A DNA stretch of 9,690 bases. Source: Flavobacteriales bacterium (GTDB lineage Bacteria > Bacteroidota > Bacteroidia > Flavobacteriales_D > Crocinitomicaceae). The position numbers and the translations under genes are program-made. Under the pieces are notes generated by a model. The model worked only from the letters and a program-made list of their open reading frames with translations. It was not told the origin of the DNA and ran no database searches. This document shows, piece after piece, positions 1 to 7,209 of this stretch (its first letter is position 1; every line of letters begins with the position of its first letter). Location of the stretch: NCBI GenBank assembly GCA_947462695.1, contig CANHQC010000057.1, positions 1-9,690 of the forward strand, written 5' to 3'.

Positions 1-1364
1 ACGGTTATTCCTACGTTTTTCCATTGTGGTGTTTTGTAGGATGGAAGTTCCAAAAGCAAGAAGCCGCGGTCCTTTGAGCGAATAAGCCCTTTCATAATGG
101 CCGCAACAACAAGTGCGGAAATCAATCCAAGTGAATATAATCCGAAGAGAACAAGTCCTTGGATGTTCAAAACACCTAAAACACGTTCATTGGGGATGAC
201 CAACGCAATGAGTAACGTATATACTGGAATGCGCGCACTGCAACTCATCAAAGGAGCTACCATGATGGTAATGATTCGCTCTTTCCAATCTGAAATGGTG
301 CGTGTAGCCATAATTCCCGGTATGGCACAAGCCACACTCGAAAGCAAGGGAACAACACTTTTTCCGTTCAAACCAAGTGGACGCATCAGTCGATCCATAA
401 TGAAAACAACCCGCGCGAGGTAGCCACTTTCCTCTAACAAGGAGATAAAAAAGAACAGCAACGCAATTTGAGGGACAAATACCACCACTCCACCAATGCC
501 CGGAATGATTCCTTGGCTAATCAAATCGGATAGAACACCTGACGGCAATTGATTACTAATCCATCCACTTAATTCAGTAAAAGATGCATCAATATAATCC
601 ATTGGTACGGATGCAAAGGCGAATATAAATTGGAAAATGACCAGTAATATGACCGCAAAAATCAAGTAGCCAAAAACGGGATGAACCAACCACCTATCAA
701 TACTGCCAGCTGATTTACGCTCAACAGGTTGAACGCGAACGATGATTGGCATAAGTTCGGTGATCTTTGCATAACGCGCCTCAGCCTCCTGCTCTTGATC
801 TTTTAAATCCTCAATTGGTGCTAAATGATGTTCCGGTAAAAATGCACGCCAATTCTTCGAACCGAACGTAAAAAGGTCATTTAACGACTGAATCAACCTG
901 TCTTTTCCTAAACCAACCCGCGCATTCATGGCTACAATCGACGCCCCAGGAAATGTGGCTTCTAATTGCTGTTGGTCGATCGAAATTCCCTTGCGCTGCG
1001 CAATATCTGTCATATTCAACACCAGTACACATGGAATGCTGAGATCGTATACTTGACTGAACAAAAACAAGTTGCGTTCCAGATTACTGGCATCCGCAAC
1101 CACTACAACTGCATCAGGATAGTCAGGATTTGTCGAGTTGGAAAGTGTGTTGTAAACCACTTGTTCATCCGCTGATCGGGGATAAATACTGTAAGTCCCG
1201 GGTAAATCAACAACAGTATGACTTTCTCCAGCAATAGTTACCGTCCCAACTTTTTTATCTACAGTTACCCCCGGGAAATTACCCACGTGTTGACGCAAGC
1301 CGGTCAACAGATTAAATACGGAGCTTTTTCCTGTATTTGGATTTCCAACAAGGGCGATTTTCAT
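1..1364 (-). CDS. feoB: Ferrous iron transport protein B, 3' end beyond the left edge
   Basis: Inner-membrane Fe2+ transporter with a cytosolic GTPase domain. The reverse strand encodes 454 codons from an ATG at 1364 to the window edge. The G domain shows G1 GNPNTGKSS (residues 8-16), the switch region NFPGVTVDKK (29-38), G3 DLPG (53-56) and G4 NMTD (117-120); the usual Cys in G1 is Thr here. A linker follows, then membrane segments from about residue 226. The membrane core carries both conserved Cys motifs: ACAIPGIMATR (345-355) and PLMSCSARIPVY (371-382). FeoB proteins are usually about 650-780 residues, so roughly the last third is outside the window; no frameshift is visible in the part present. 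The ATG lies 10 nt after the feoA stop, so the two are very likely cotranscribed. Family assignment is certain; ferrous transport is inferred from the family. Confidence 0.97.
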   Translation of the reverse strand, partial: MKIALVGNPNTGKSSVFNLLTGLRQHVGNFPGVTVDKKVGTVTIAGESHTVVDLPGTYSIYPRSADEQVVYNTLSNSTNPDYPDAVVVVADASNLERNLFLFSQVYDLSIPCVLVLNMTDIAQRKGISIDQQQLEATFPGASIVAMNARVGLGKDRLIQSLNDLFTFGSKNWRAFLPEHHLAPIEDLKDQEQEAEARYAKITELMPIIVRVQPVERKSAGSIDRWLVHPVFGYLIFAVILLVIFQFIFAFASVPMDYIDASFTELSGWISNQLPSGVLSDLISQGIIPGIGGVVVFVPQIALLFFFISLLEESGYLARVVFIMDRLMRPLGLNGKSVVPLLSSVACAIPGIMATRTISDWKERIITIMVAPLMSCSARIPVYTLLIALVIPNERVLGVLNIQGLVLFGLYSLGLISALVVAAIMKGLIRSKDRGFLLLELPSYKTPQWKNVGIT

Positions 1365-1374
1365 GGAAACAAAC

Positions 1375-1623
1375 TTAGGCAAAAATTGCCGTTTCCAAGG
1401 CCTCCTCTACTTGAATTAATGCCGCCTCGTCTAGTCGCAACGACAACACATATCCTTGCACATCGATCGCAATTGGATCACCCAATGGAGCTTTGAAAAG
1501 AATGGTGATTTCTTTCCCTTTAATTAATCCCATTTCCATGAGTTTTGGCTTGAGAAAACTTTCCTCAATAGATGAGATGGTCACTGCTTGACCCAATTGA
1601 ATATTTGAAAGTGAACTACTCAT
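1375..1623 (-). CDS. feoA: Ferrous iron transport protein A (FeoA domain)
   Basis: Small cytosolic SH3-like protein, 82 residues, thought to assist or regulate FeoB. Family features seen: the LMEMGLIKG turn (residues 28-36) and the block APLGDPIAIDVQGYVLSLRL (45-64), which resembles the GDPxxxxxxGxxLSLR signature of FeoA domains. There is no signal peptide or membrane segment, as expected. It is a stand-alone FeoA just upstream of feoB (10-nt gap), the usual feoAB order, and not fused to FeoB. The ATG at 1623 is the natural start because a candidate promoter lies a few bases upstream of it. No feoC-like gene is seen in the window. The identity is firm; its exact biochemical role is unsettled even in well-studied species. 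Confidence 0.95.
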   Translation of the reverse strand: MSSSLSNIQLGQAVTISSIEESFLKPKLMEMGLIKGKEITILFKAPLGDPIAIDVQGYVLSLRLDEAALIQVEEALETAIFA

Positions 1624-1641
1624 GGTGCGAATTCAAGAGTA

Positions 1642-1649
1642 CAAATTTA
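1642..1649 (-). promoter_or_regulatory. Candidate feoA -7 promoter element
   Basis: On the minus strand the bases read TAAATTTG, an exact match to the Bacteroidota -7 consensus TAnnTTTG. Transcription would start near 1636, leaving a leader of about a dozen bases before the feoA ATG. No TTG is seen at the usual -33 spacing, so this rests on one element only in AT-rich DNA. Confidence 0.35.
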
Positions 1650-1686
1650 GTGCTTTGTCTCTGAGCCTCCACTACCGCATTTGTGG

Positions 1687-1694
1687 TATTTTTG
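1687..1694 (+). promoter_or_regulatory. Candidate recJ -7 promoter element
   Basis: The plus strand reads TATTTTTG, matching the Bacteroidota consensus TAnnTTTG. A start site near 1700 would give recJ a leader of about 95 nt containing the dyad at 1711-1730 and the small ORF at 1779-1799. A TTTG at 1654-1657 is too far upstream (29 nt) to be a normal -33 element, so support is modest. Confidence 0.3.
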
Positions 1695-1795
1695 CGTTCC
1701 ATTTTTACCAAATTAGTTACGAAACTATTTTTTTCAACGAATGGATAATTCCAAACAGGACATTATTACTTAACTTAAATGGAAAACGATAAAAG

Positions 1796-3517
1796 ATGAA
1801 AAAATGGTTGGTTAAGGACAATCCGAATCCCGATGAAGTGCAACACCTTCAAGATGTACTAAAAGTGGAAGAATTAATTGCGAAGTTGCTCGTGCAACGC
1901 GGAATTCAAACCTTTGATCAAGCTCAGTCATTTTTTAGACCACAATTGAATGATCTGATTGATCCTTTTCTACTCAAAAACATGCATTATGCCGTTGATC
2001 GCCTGAGTGATGCCATAGCAGGTAATCAACAGGTTCTTTTGTTTGGCGATTACGATGTGGATGGTACATCAGCCGTGGCGTTAATGTGGGACATTCTTCA
2101 TCCATTTTTAGAAAAGTTAGACTATTACATTCCCGATCGCTATACCGAAGGGTATGGGCTCAGTCGAATTGGTGTCGATTTTGCTGTTGATCAAGGTATC
2201 GACCTCATTATCACACTCGATTGTGGTGTGCGTTCGGTTGAACTTATTGCCTATGGTCGTTCTAAAGGTGTTGATTTTATCGTCTGCGACCACCACCAAC
2301 CTGGAGATGTTCTACCTGATGCGATTGTATTGAATCCAAAACAATCCGATTGTCCCTATCCATTTAAGGAGTTATCCGGCTGCGGAGTAGGTTGGAAGTT
2401 ATTATCCGCATATTTTAAGTCAAAAGAGCTTAGTCCTGACCCATTGTATCGCCGGTTAGATTTAGTTGCCATAAGTATTGGTGCAGATATCGTTTCGGTA
2501 TTGGGCGAGAACCGCATAATGGCTTTTCACGGATTGATGCAACTGAATGCTCAACCAGCGCCGGCTTTCAGAATACTATTGGAACGCGCAAAGAAATCGT
2601 TTCCTGTTACGCTAACAGATGTGGTATTTTCCATTGCACCGCGTATTAATGCAGCTGGACGAATCCGTAGCGGTCGACATGCCGTGCAATTGATGATTAG
2701 TAAGTCGGAGGATGAAATCAATGAGTTGGCTGATGCCATCGAGCAGGACAATGAGCAGCGAAAAACACTTGATCAACAGATTACGGCCGAGGCTATCGAA
2801 CACATTGAGGCAAGTGAACAATTAAAAAATGGCCATTCCTTGGTCGTTTACAATGAAAACTGGCACAAAGGAGTGGTTGGAATTGTAGCTTCACGGTTGG
2901 TAGAGCACTACTTTAAACCGACCATAGTGTTGACGTTATCGAATGGCGTCATTACAGGTTCAGCACGAACAGTAAACAATTTTGATATTCACGAAGCCAT
3001 TTCAGCCTGTGGAGAGCTTTTGCAACAATTTGGAGGTCATCAACACGCTGCCGGACTTTCACTATCCCCTGACAATCTAGGCAAGTTTCAAGAACGATTT
3101 GAGCAATTTGTGGAAGCGAATTTACATCCTAACGACCGAGTTCCAGAACAACAAATAGATGCCCGTCTTTCATTTGACAGGTTGTTTCATTCAAGTGAAA
3201 ACCGCATGCAGATTCCTCGTTTCAAGCGAATATTAGATCAGTTTGAGCCTTTCGGACCAGGAAATATGAAGCCCGTTTTTCTGGCAGAGAATGTATTCAG
3301 TATGGAGAATAGGTTATTGAAAGAGGAACACCTTAAGATGCGCGTGACGCAACCCAATCATGACGTGGCGCTTGAAGCCATCGGATTTAATCTCGCTAAA
3401 AAACAAGATGAGGTAGCCAGTGGTATTCCTTTTCAATTGGCATTTACGTTGGAAAATAATTCATGGAAAAACAAGGAAACGTTGCAATTGAACGTGAAGG
3501 ATATACGCTCGCTTTAA
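1796..3517 (+). CDS. recJ: Single-stranded-DNA-specific exonuclease RecJ
   Basis: Cytosolic 5'-3' exonuclease acting on single-stranded DNA in recombinational repair and mismatch repair. The 573 residues match the size of E. coli RecJ (577). The DHH-family motifs appear in order: DYDVDGTSA (residues 85-93), LDCG (141-144), DHH (165-167) and a motif IV-like DIVSVLGENR (231-240). These are followed by APRINAAGR (281-289) and the DHHA1 part with WHKGVVGIVASRL (356-368), TGSART (387-392) and GGHQHAAGL (413-421). The C-terminal part from about 450 fits the RecJ OB domain. All metal-binding Asp/His motifs are intact, so an active enzyme is expected. The ATG at 1796 is preceded by AAAAG and overlaps the stop of a six-codon ORF. 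It is transcribed away from feoAB; the gene after it has its own candidate promoter. Confidence 0.97.
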   Translation: MKKWLVKDNPNPDEVQHLQDVLKVEELIAKLLVQRGIQTFDQAQSFFRPQLNDLIDPFLLKNMHYAVDRLSDAIAGNQQVLLFGDYDVDGTSAVALMWDILHPFLEKLDYYIPDRYTEGYGLSRIGVDFAVDQGIDLIITLDCGVRSVELIAYGRSKGVDFIVCDHHQPGDVLPDAIVLNPKQSDCPYPFKELSGCGVGWKLLSAYFKSKELSPDPLYRRLDLVAISIGADIVSVLGENRIMAFHGLMQLNAQPAPAFRILLERAKKSFPVTLTDVVFSIAPRINAAGRIRSGRHAVQLMISKSEDEINELADAIEQDNEQRKTLDQQITAEAIEHIEASEQLKNGHSLVVYNENWHKGVVGIVASRLVEHYFKPTIVLTLSNGVITGSARTVNNFDIHEAISACGELLQQFGGHQHAAGLSLSPDNLGKFQERFEQFVEANLHPNDRVPEQQIDARLSFDRLFHSSENRMQIPRFKRILDQFEPFGPGNMKPVFLAENVFSMENRLLKEEHLKMRVTQPNHDVALEAIGFNLAKKQDEVASGIPFQLAFTLENNSWKNKETLQLNVKDIRSL

Positions 3518-3527
3518 GTAGTTTTAG

Positions 3528-3535
3528 TACGTTTG
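3528..3535 (+). promoter_or_regulatory. Candidate -7 promoter element for the outer-membrane protein gene
   Basis: TACGTTTG matches TAnnTTTG and sits 11 bases after the recJ stop. The start site would fall near 3541, giving a leader of about 18 nt to the ATG at 3560. It also argues against a TTG start at 3533, which would lie inside this element. No -33 TTG is seen at normal spacing. Confidence 0.35.
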
Positions 3536-3559
3536 TATTGTAACCATTACATTGAAGGC

Positions 3560-4369
3560 ATGAAATTGCTTCTAATATTTTCCTTTTTTTGCTCATCGTA
3601 TGTGTTTGCTCAAACAGGATACGATATTCAACCCGATCGACCAGGCTTAGGTGAATCCTCTCAAGTACTCAGAAAAGGGTATTTGCAAATAGAGTCAGGA
3701 GGCAACTATCAGTGGGATAAAATGGAAGGTATGTCAGTTGATGAACCACCAATTTATCAACGAGAAATATCTTTTAACTCCACTTTTTTACGTTTGGGGA
3801 TTTCCGATTTTTGTGAATTGAGGTTTGCATGGAACATAGGCCAAGAGTTTACTTCTTTTAATTCAACTACTCCTTTTGTTGGTAACTCTTTGGTTGGATT
3901 ATCCCCATTGTCTATTGGATTTAAAGCGAAAGTATTGAATGGTGAGGGATGGATTCCCAGTACCGCTTTACTCGGCATGATGGGGATTCCGAATTGGGCA
4001 TCCAGTCATTTGATATCTTCATCGTTTTCTCCTTCCATTCTAGTTCCAATGGAATGGGACTTATCAGACCGCTGGTTGCTGACTATTAATAATGGGCTGT
4101 TCTGGGATGGAGAAGTAATTGAGCCGTCCTATTTCAACTCTTTAGGATTGGATTGGATGGCAACAGATAAAATTGGATTTTTTATTGAAGCGTATAGCAA
4201 TTATGATAAATCCAATGAATTACAACCGGGATTTAACGGCGGAATGATTTGGCGCGTCAGGGAAAATCTACAACTCGATTTGTCTTCTGGAGTAGGTCTG
4301 ACTAGGGAAATGCCCGATGGATTTATAAATGGGGGGATCTCTTACCGCTTGAATTTTAATAAAAAATAA
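3560..4369 (+). CDS. Predicted outer-membrane beta-barrel, phenol MetA-deg/transporter-like
   Basis: 269 residues from the ATG at 3560. The open frame extends to a TTG at 3533, but that adds nine residues in front of a classic signal peptide (MKLLLIFSFFCSSYVFA, predicted cleavage before QTGYD) and is rejected. The mature start QPDRPGLGESS (residues 24-34) followed by LRKGYLQIESG (37-47) resembles the (T)DRPxxxES...GxxQIExG signature of the putative MetA-pathway/transporter family (Pfam PF13557-like) common in Bacteroidota. The body alternates aromatic and small residues as in beta strands. It ends in GGISYRLNF plus three residues, like the last strand of an outer-membrane barrel. No substrate can be inferred, and the phenol name is only inherited from the family. 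It follows recJ in the same direction but is functionally unrelated. Confidence 0.8.
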   Translation: MKLLLIFSFFCSSYVFAQTGYDIQPDRPGLGESSQVLRKGYLQIESGGNYQWDKMEGMSVDEPPIYQREISFNSTFLRLGISDFCELRFAWNIGQEFTSFNSTTPFVGNSLVGLSPLSIGFKAKVLNGEGWIPSTALLGMMGIPNWASSHLISSSFSPSILVPMEWDLSDRWLLTINNGLFWDGEVIEPSYFNSLGLDWMATDKIGFFIEAYSNYDKSNELQPGFNGGMIWRVRENLQLDLSSGVGLTREMPDGFINGGISYRLNFNKK

Positions 4370-4395
4370 AGGGTAAACATGCACGTTTACCCTTT
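4368..4395. terminator. Stem-loop terminator between convergent genes
   Basis: An 11-bp perfect stem, AAAGGGTAAAC (4368-4378) with GTTTACCCTTT (4385-4395), around a 6-nt loop. Its left arm overlaps the stop codon of the outer-membrane protein gene. Read on the minus strand it is followed by an ATTTTTTATT tract, so it is a good intrinsic terminator for the response-regulator transcript. On the plus strand the only T run is the UUU within the stem, so it probably works less well there. Confidence 0.8.
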
Positions 4396-4420
4396 CTGAT
4401 CAATAACCCAGTAGTAGTGG

Positions 4421-4457
4421 TTGAATATTTTCGTAGTGACTAGTTACGGATATTCAA
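4421..4457. repeat. Imperfect inverted repeat in the convergent intergenic region
   Basis: TTGAATAT (4421-4428) pairs with ATATTCAA (4450-4457), and inside it CGTA (4432-4435) pairs with TACG (4445-4448), leaving a 3x1 internal loop and a 9-nt loop. It lies between the strong terminator and the response-regulator stop. It has no T tract, so it may be an RNA-stabilising hairpin, a second terminator element or chance. The rest of 4396-4543 shows no gene. Confidence 0.5.
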
Positions 4458-4543
4458 TCCCCGGGTTTATCACTCAATTCGTCTGATGAGTAGTCAAATG
4501 TATTCTTTTCAATGTAAGAATTAAGAGGTGCTGCCCCCTCAAA

Positions 4544-5197
4544 TTAGATCAATCGGTCGATAACCGACTTGTTTTCAAGCACCCACAGTAATAGACTATT
4601 GTTCCGCGCATCTAAATGGAGCTTCTTGCAAATCCGTGACCGGTAATTCTCAACAGATTTCGCAGAAACAAATAATAAATCTGCGATCTCCTTACTGGAT
4701 CTTTTTTGACTAACCAACTTCAGTGTTTTTAATTCCGTTCGCGTCAAATTACTCAGCTGTTCCGCAACCTTCATCTGTTGAGGGGTGCTTTCTTCAGGCA
4801 ATTGATGGTCTACTAATCCGCGACTTAAAAACGTTTTTCCGTCAAGAACTGCCGCTATCGCATCTACCAATTCTTCGCTCGTATTATCTTTAACTAAATA
4901 CCCTTTTGCCCCATTGAAAAAAGCGAGTTTTTGCATTTCAATGTCTTTGTACATCGTCAAAATGATAATGCGTGTTGGACATCCCGAATCGGTTAATTCT
5001 TTGCAGATGTCTAAACCGGATTTGTGGGGCATTTCAATATCCACAATGAGTAAATCAGGCAGTTGTGACTGACAGGTTTGGACAACATGTTCACCATTTT
5101 CAAACTCTGAAATTTCCGCAGATGGAAAGGCAGAACGCAATAAATAGCTGAGCCCACTTCGTACGATCGGATGATCGTCTGCAATGAATAATGTCAT
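4544..5197 (-). CDS. NarL/LuxR-family DNA-binding response regulator
   Basis: Cytosolic transcription factor of 217 residues, partner of the upstream kinase. The receiver domain (about 1-120) has the acidic pair D7/D8 in IADDHP, the phospho-acceptor D53 in IVDIEMP, T81 in LTMY and K103 in LVKD, all the residues needed for phosphorylation. A linker leads to the LuxR-type helix-turn-helix (about 148-205) with LTRTELKTLKLV, SSKEIADLLFVSAKSVENYR and CKKLHL. The ATG overlaps the kinase stop as ATGA (5194-5197), indicating translational coupling and a one-to-one pair. Its target genes cannot be read from the window. It ends about 150 nt before the stem-loop at 4368-4395, which has the T tract in this direction. 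Confidence 0.95.
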   Translation of the reverse strand: MTLFIADDHPIVRSGLSYLLRSAFPSAEISEFENGEHVVQTCQSQLPDLLIVDIEMPHKSGLDICKELTDSGCPTRIIILTMYKDIEMQKLAFFNGAKGYLVKDNTSEELVDAIAAVLDGKTFLSRGLVDHQLPEESTPQQMKVAEQLSNLTRTELKTLKLVSQKRSSKEIADLLFVSAKSVENYRSRICKKLHLDARNNSLLLWVLENKSVIDRLI

Positions 5198-7170
5198 GAC
5201 TGCATAGGAATAATAAGTTCAACAATAAATCCTTTTCCTTTTTTGCCTTCAAATAGAAGCTCTCCACCGATACTCTCACACCGTTCACGTATGGTTTGAA
5301 GTCCAATGCCACTGTCAACGGGTTTGTTCTCTATAATACCTATTCCGTTATCCCTGTACTGAATCATTAAATTGGTTCCTTCATGCTTAATGCTAATTTT
5401 TAACGCGGTGGCATTTGCATGTTTAATCGTGTTGGTGATGCATTCTTGCATGATGCGTAAAAGCTGGGTAGCTGTTTGTAAGTTTAAGTCAGGCAACGAT
5501 TCCTTAATTGTTAAACTGCATACCACACCTGTGCTTTCTTGGGTTCGTGACAAGAGGGAATCCAAAGAACGTTCTAATCCTAGTTTTGCCACGTAGGTAG
5601 GATGAAGAAGATGTGACAAATTACGCGTTTGTTCGATGACTTGACCAATCTCTTTATCTAGTCCTTCCAATTGAATTTCCTTCCCAGAGTTAAATAGGTT
5701 AATTTTCGATTTAATTACAGATAAAGACTGACCAATGTCGTCGTGCAAATCGCGCGAAATGCGGCTTCGTTCTTCATCAATCTGCTGAATCAACTGCTGT
5801 GTAAATTTTTTCTGTTGTTTTCGGGTCTGTTGTATGTGCCGAATATAATACGTTAATACACCTGCCAAAATGATCATGATAATCAACGCTGTCAACCATT
5901 TTAGCCGCGACTGTTTCAATTGATTGTCTTTTTTCAAAAATGCATTACGTTGGCGTTCGACCGCCAGATTGGACTCTGTTTTTTCTTTTCCAAACACAGC
6001 CAGTAAGCGCTGCAATTCGGCCGAATTCGAGGCATCTGATAAACTGTCCGAAATGGTATGGAAACGGTCATAATGCACATACGCTGTTTTGAAATCTCCA
6101 ACGGCTTTATGATAAAGCGCTGATTCTTCGTAATAATATTTCCAGGCCTGAGGGTCATTGCGCTCCCGATTAATCGCATACACTTTCATTAATGCCTGTT
6201 CGGCCATTTCATGTTTTTCAGATAACCTTAATATTGAAGCATGAATCAATTCTGATATACTTAAAAATTCACGGTTGGCAATTGAGGTGAAAATTGATAT
6301 GGCTGAATCAATGTACAATTTGGCATTTACCAAGTTTCCTACTCCTTTGTAGGAATCAGCTAAATTCAAAAATGCTGTTCCAATACCATTCGGAAAACCG
6401 TTCTTTTTTGCATAGGCTAAGGTTTTTTTATAGTAGTTCACTGACTCATTGTATTTTTTCAAATCTTTGGTCAATAACCCTAAATTGTTGTTAAAGTTAA
6501 ACGCCAATCGGTGTTCGTTTTTTCCTTCGATGAGCTTAAGTCCTTCTTCGAACATATCCTCTGCTTGATTCAATTGCTTATTGTTTATGCAAACCAATCC
6601 TAAGTTATTAAGTAACATAGCTTGTCGATAGGCATCTTTCGTTTTTTTTGCATAATAAAGCCCTTTCAAGTAATAATTAAAGGCTTCATCATGCATGGCG
6701 CGAATGTCATAAATGGAACCCAATCCATTGTAGATTTCTGGAATGTTTTTGCTGTAGTTATTTTGTACAGCTATTTTTAACAACCGTTTGAAAGATTTTT
6801 CAGCTGCGTACAAATCCTTTTCACTCGCCAAAAAAGCCAGCCTTATTTCAGTGGAGTTATTGAGTTCACCCAATCCATATTGCTTGGCCATCTGCAAACT
6901 CTTGTTGAAGTATGAAATGGCCTTTTTATGGTGTGAAGAAAAGTAGTAGAAGCTACCGTAATATTGATAAATGAGCGCTTCCTCCTTCTTGCTTTTTAAT
7001 TTACGCGCTATGCGAATAGCTTCAGCTCCTTTTTTAAACACAGTGGCTGAATCGTAATACGTGCTTTGACGAATCTCTTGTTTTAAACGGTCGAGTTTTT
7101 TGGATAAAGATTGCGCATTCAACCCGAAGGCAGAAAGCAAAATCCACAATATGTAGTATCGTTTAAGCAC
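5194..7170 (-). CDS. TPR-containing sensor histidine kinase (HisKA_3/HATPase type)
   Basis: Membrane sensor kinase, 658 residues from a GTG at 7170. An N-terminal hydrophobic signal sequence (LKRYYILWILLSAFGLNAQ) precedes tetratricopeptide-like helical repeats (about 60-370), a charged probable coiled coil (about 380-425), one membrane helix (about 425-444) and the kinase. The phospho-acceptor box is SRDLHDDIGQ with H476. The ATPase part has the N box ECITNTIKHAN (576-586), DNGIGI (607-612) and GIGLQTIRERC (621-631); all look intact. The predicted layout is a periplasmic TPR sensor and a cytoplasmic kinase. No ATG is available at the 5' end: a TGA at 7186-7188 closes the frame, leaving GTG at 7182 (inside a hairpin) or GTG at 7170 (chosen, just after its T tract). 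The 3' end overlaps the response regulator by ATGA. The signal sensed is unknown. Confidence 0.93.
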   Translation of the reverse strand: MLKRYYILWILLSAFGLNAQSLSKKLDRLKQEIRQSTYYDSATVFKKGAEAIRIARKLKSKKEEALIYQYYGSFYYFSSHHKKAISYFNKSLQMAKQYGLGELNNSTEIRLAFLASEKDLYAAEKSFKRLLKIAVQNNYSKNIPEIYNGLGSIYDIRAMHDEAFNYYLKGLYYAKKTKDAYRQAMLLNNLGLVCINNKQLNQAEDMFEEGLKLIEGKNEHRLAFNFNNNLGLLTKDLKKYNESVNYYKKTLAYAKKNGFPNGIGTAFLNLADSYKGVGNLVNAKLYIDSAISIFTSIANREFLSISELIHASILRLSEKHEMAEQALMKVYAINRERNDPQAWKYYYEESALYHKAVGDFKTAYVHYDRFHTISDSLSDASNSAELQRLLAVFGKEKTESNLAVERQRNAFLKKDNQLKQSRLKWLTALIIMIILAGVLTYYIRHIQQTRKQQKKFTQQLIQQIDEERSRISRDLHDDIGQSLSVIKSKINLFNSGKEIQLEGLDKEIGQVIEQTRNLSHLLHPTYVAKLGLERSLDSLLSRTQESTGVVCSLTIKESLPDLNLQTATQLLRIMQECITNTIKHANATALKISIKHEGTNLMIQYRDNGIGIIENKPVDSGIGLQTIRERCESIGGELLFEGKKGKGFIVELIIPMQS

Positions 7171-7195
7171 AAAAAAAGCCACTGGTCAGTGGCTT
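7171..7195 (-). terminator. Intrinsic terminator after the acyl-CoA dehydrogenase gene
   Basis: On the minus strand an 8-bp stem AAGCCACT/AGTGGCTT with a 4-nt loop is followed at once by seven T residues (7177-7171), in canonical form. It begins 14 nt after the acyl-CoA dehydrogenase stop. The T run ends at 7171 and the kinase GTG begins at 7170, so the kinase start sits right at the release point. Confidence 0.88.
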
Positions 7196-7209
7196 AAATG
7201 TAGCGAATT

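Noticed and set aside
97..423. Plus-strand open frame of 108 codons
   Set aside because: It lies wholly inside feoB on the other strand, whose translation shows continuous FeoB motifs; no family features in the plus-strand product.
966..1496. Plus-strand open frames over the start of feoB and over feoA
   Set aside because: Antisense shadows of the FeoB G domain and FeoA; the products look like random composition.
3533..3559. Upstream TTG start for the outer-membrane protein
   Set aside because: It would add nine polar residues in front of a standard signal peptide, and the codon lies inside a candidate -7 promoter element.
4525..4540. GAGG/CCTC mini-hairpin just after the response-regulator stop
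   Set aside because: Only four base pairs with an 8-nt loop and no T tract; too weak to call a terminator.
5934..6494. Open frames in other reading frames within the kinase gene
   Set aside because: The kinase frame is continuous through this region with TPR-like helices; the alternatives have no recognisable features.
7171..7182. GTG at 7182 as the kinase start
   Set aside because: It lies within the terminator hairpin, and the added residues come only from the T tract. GTG at 7170 gives a normal signal peptide.
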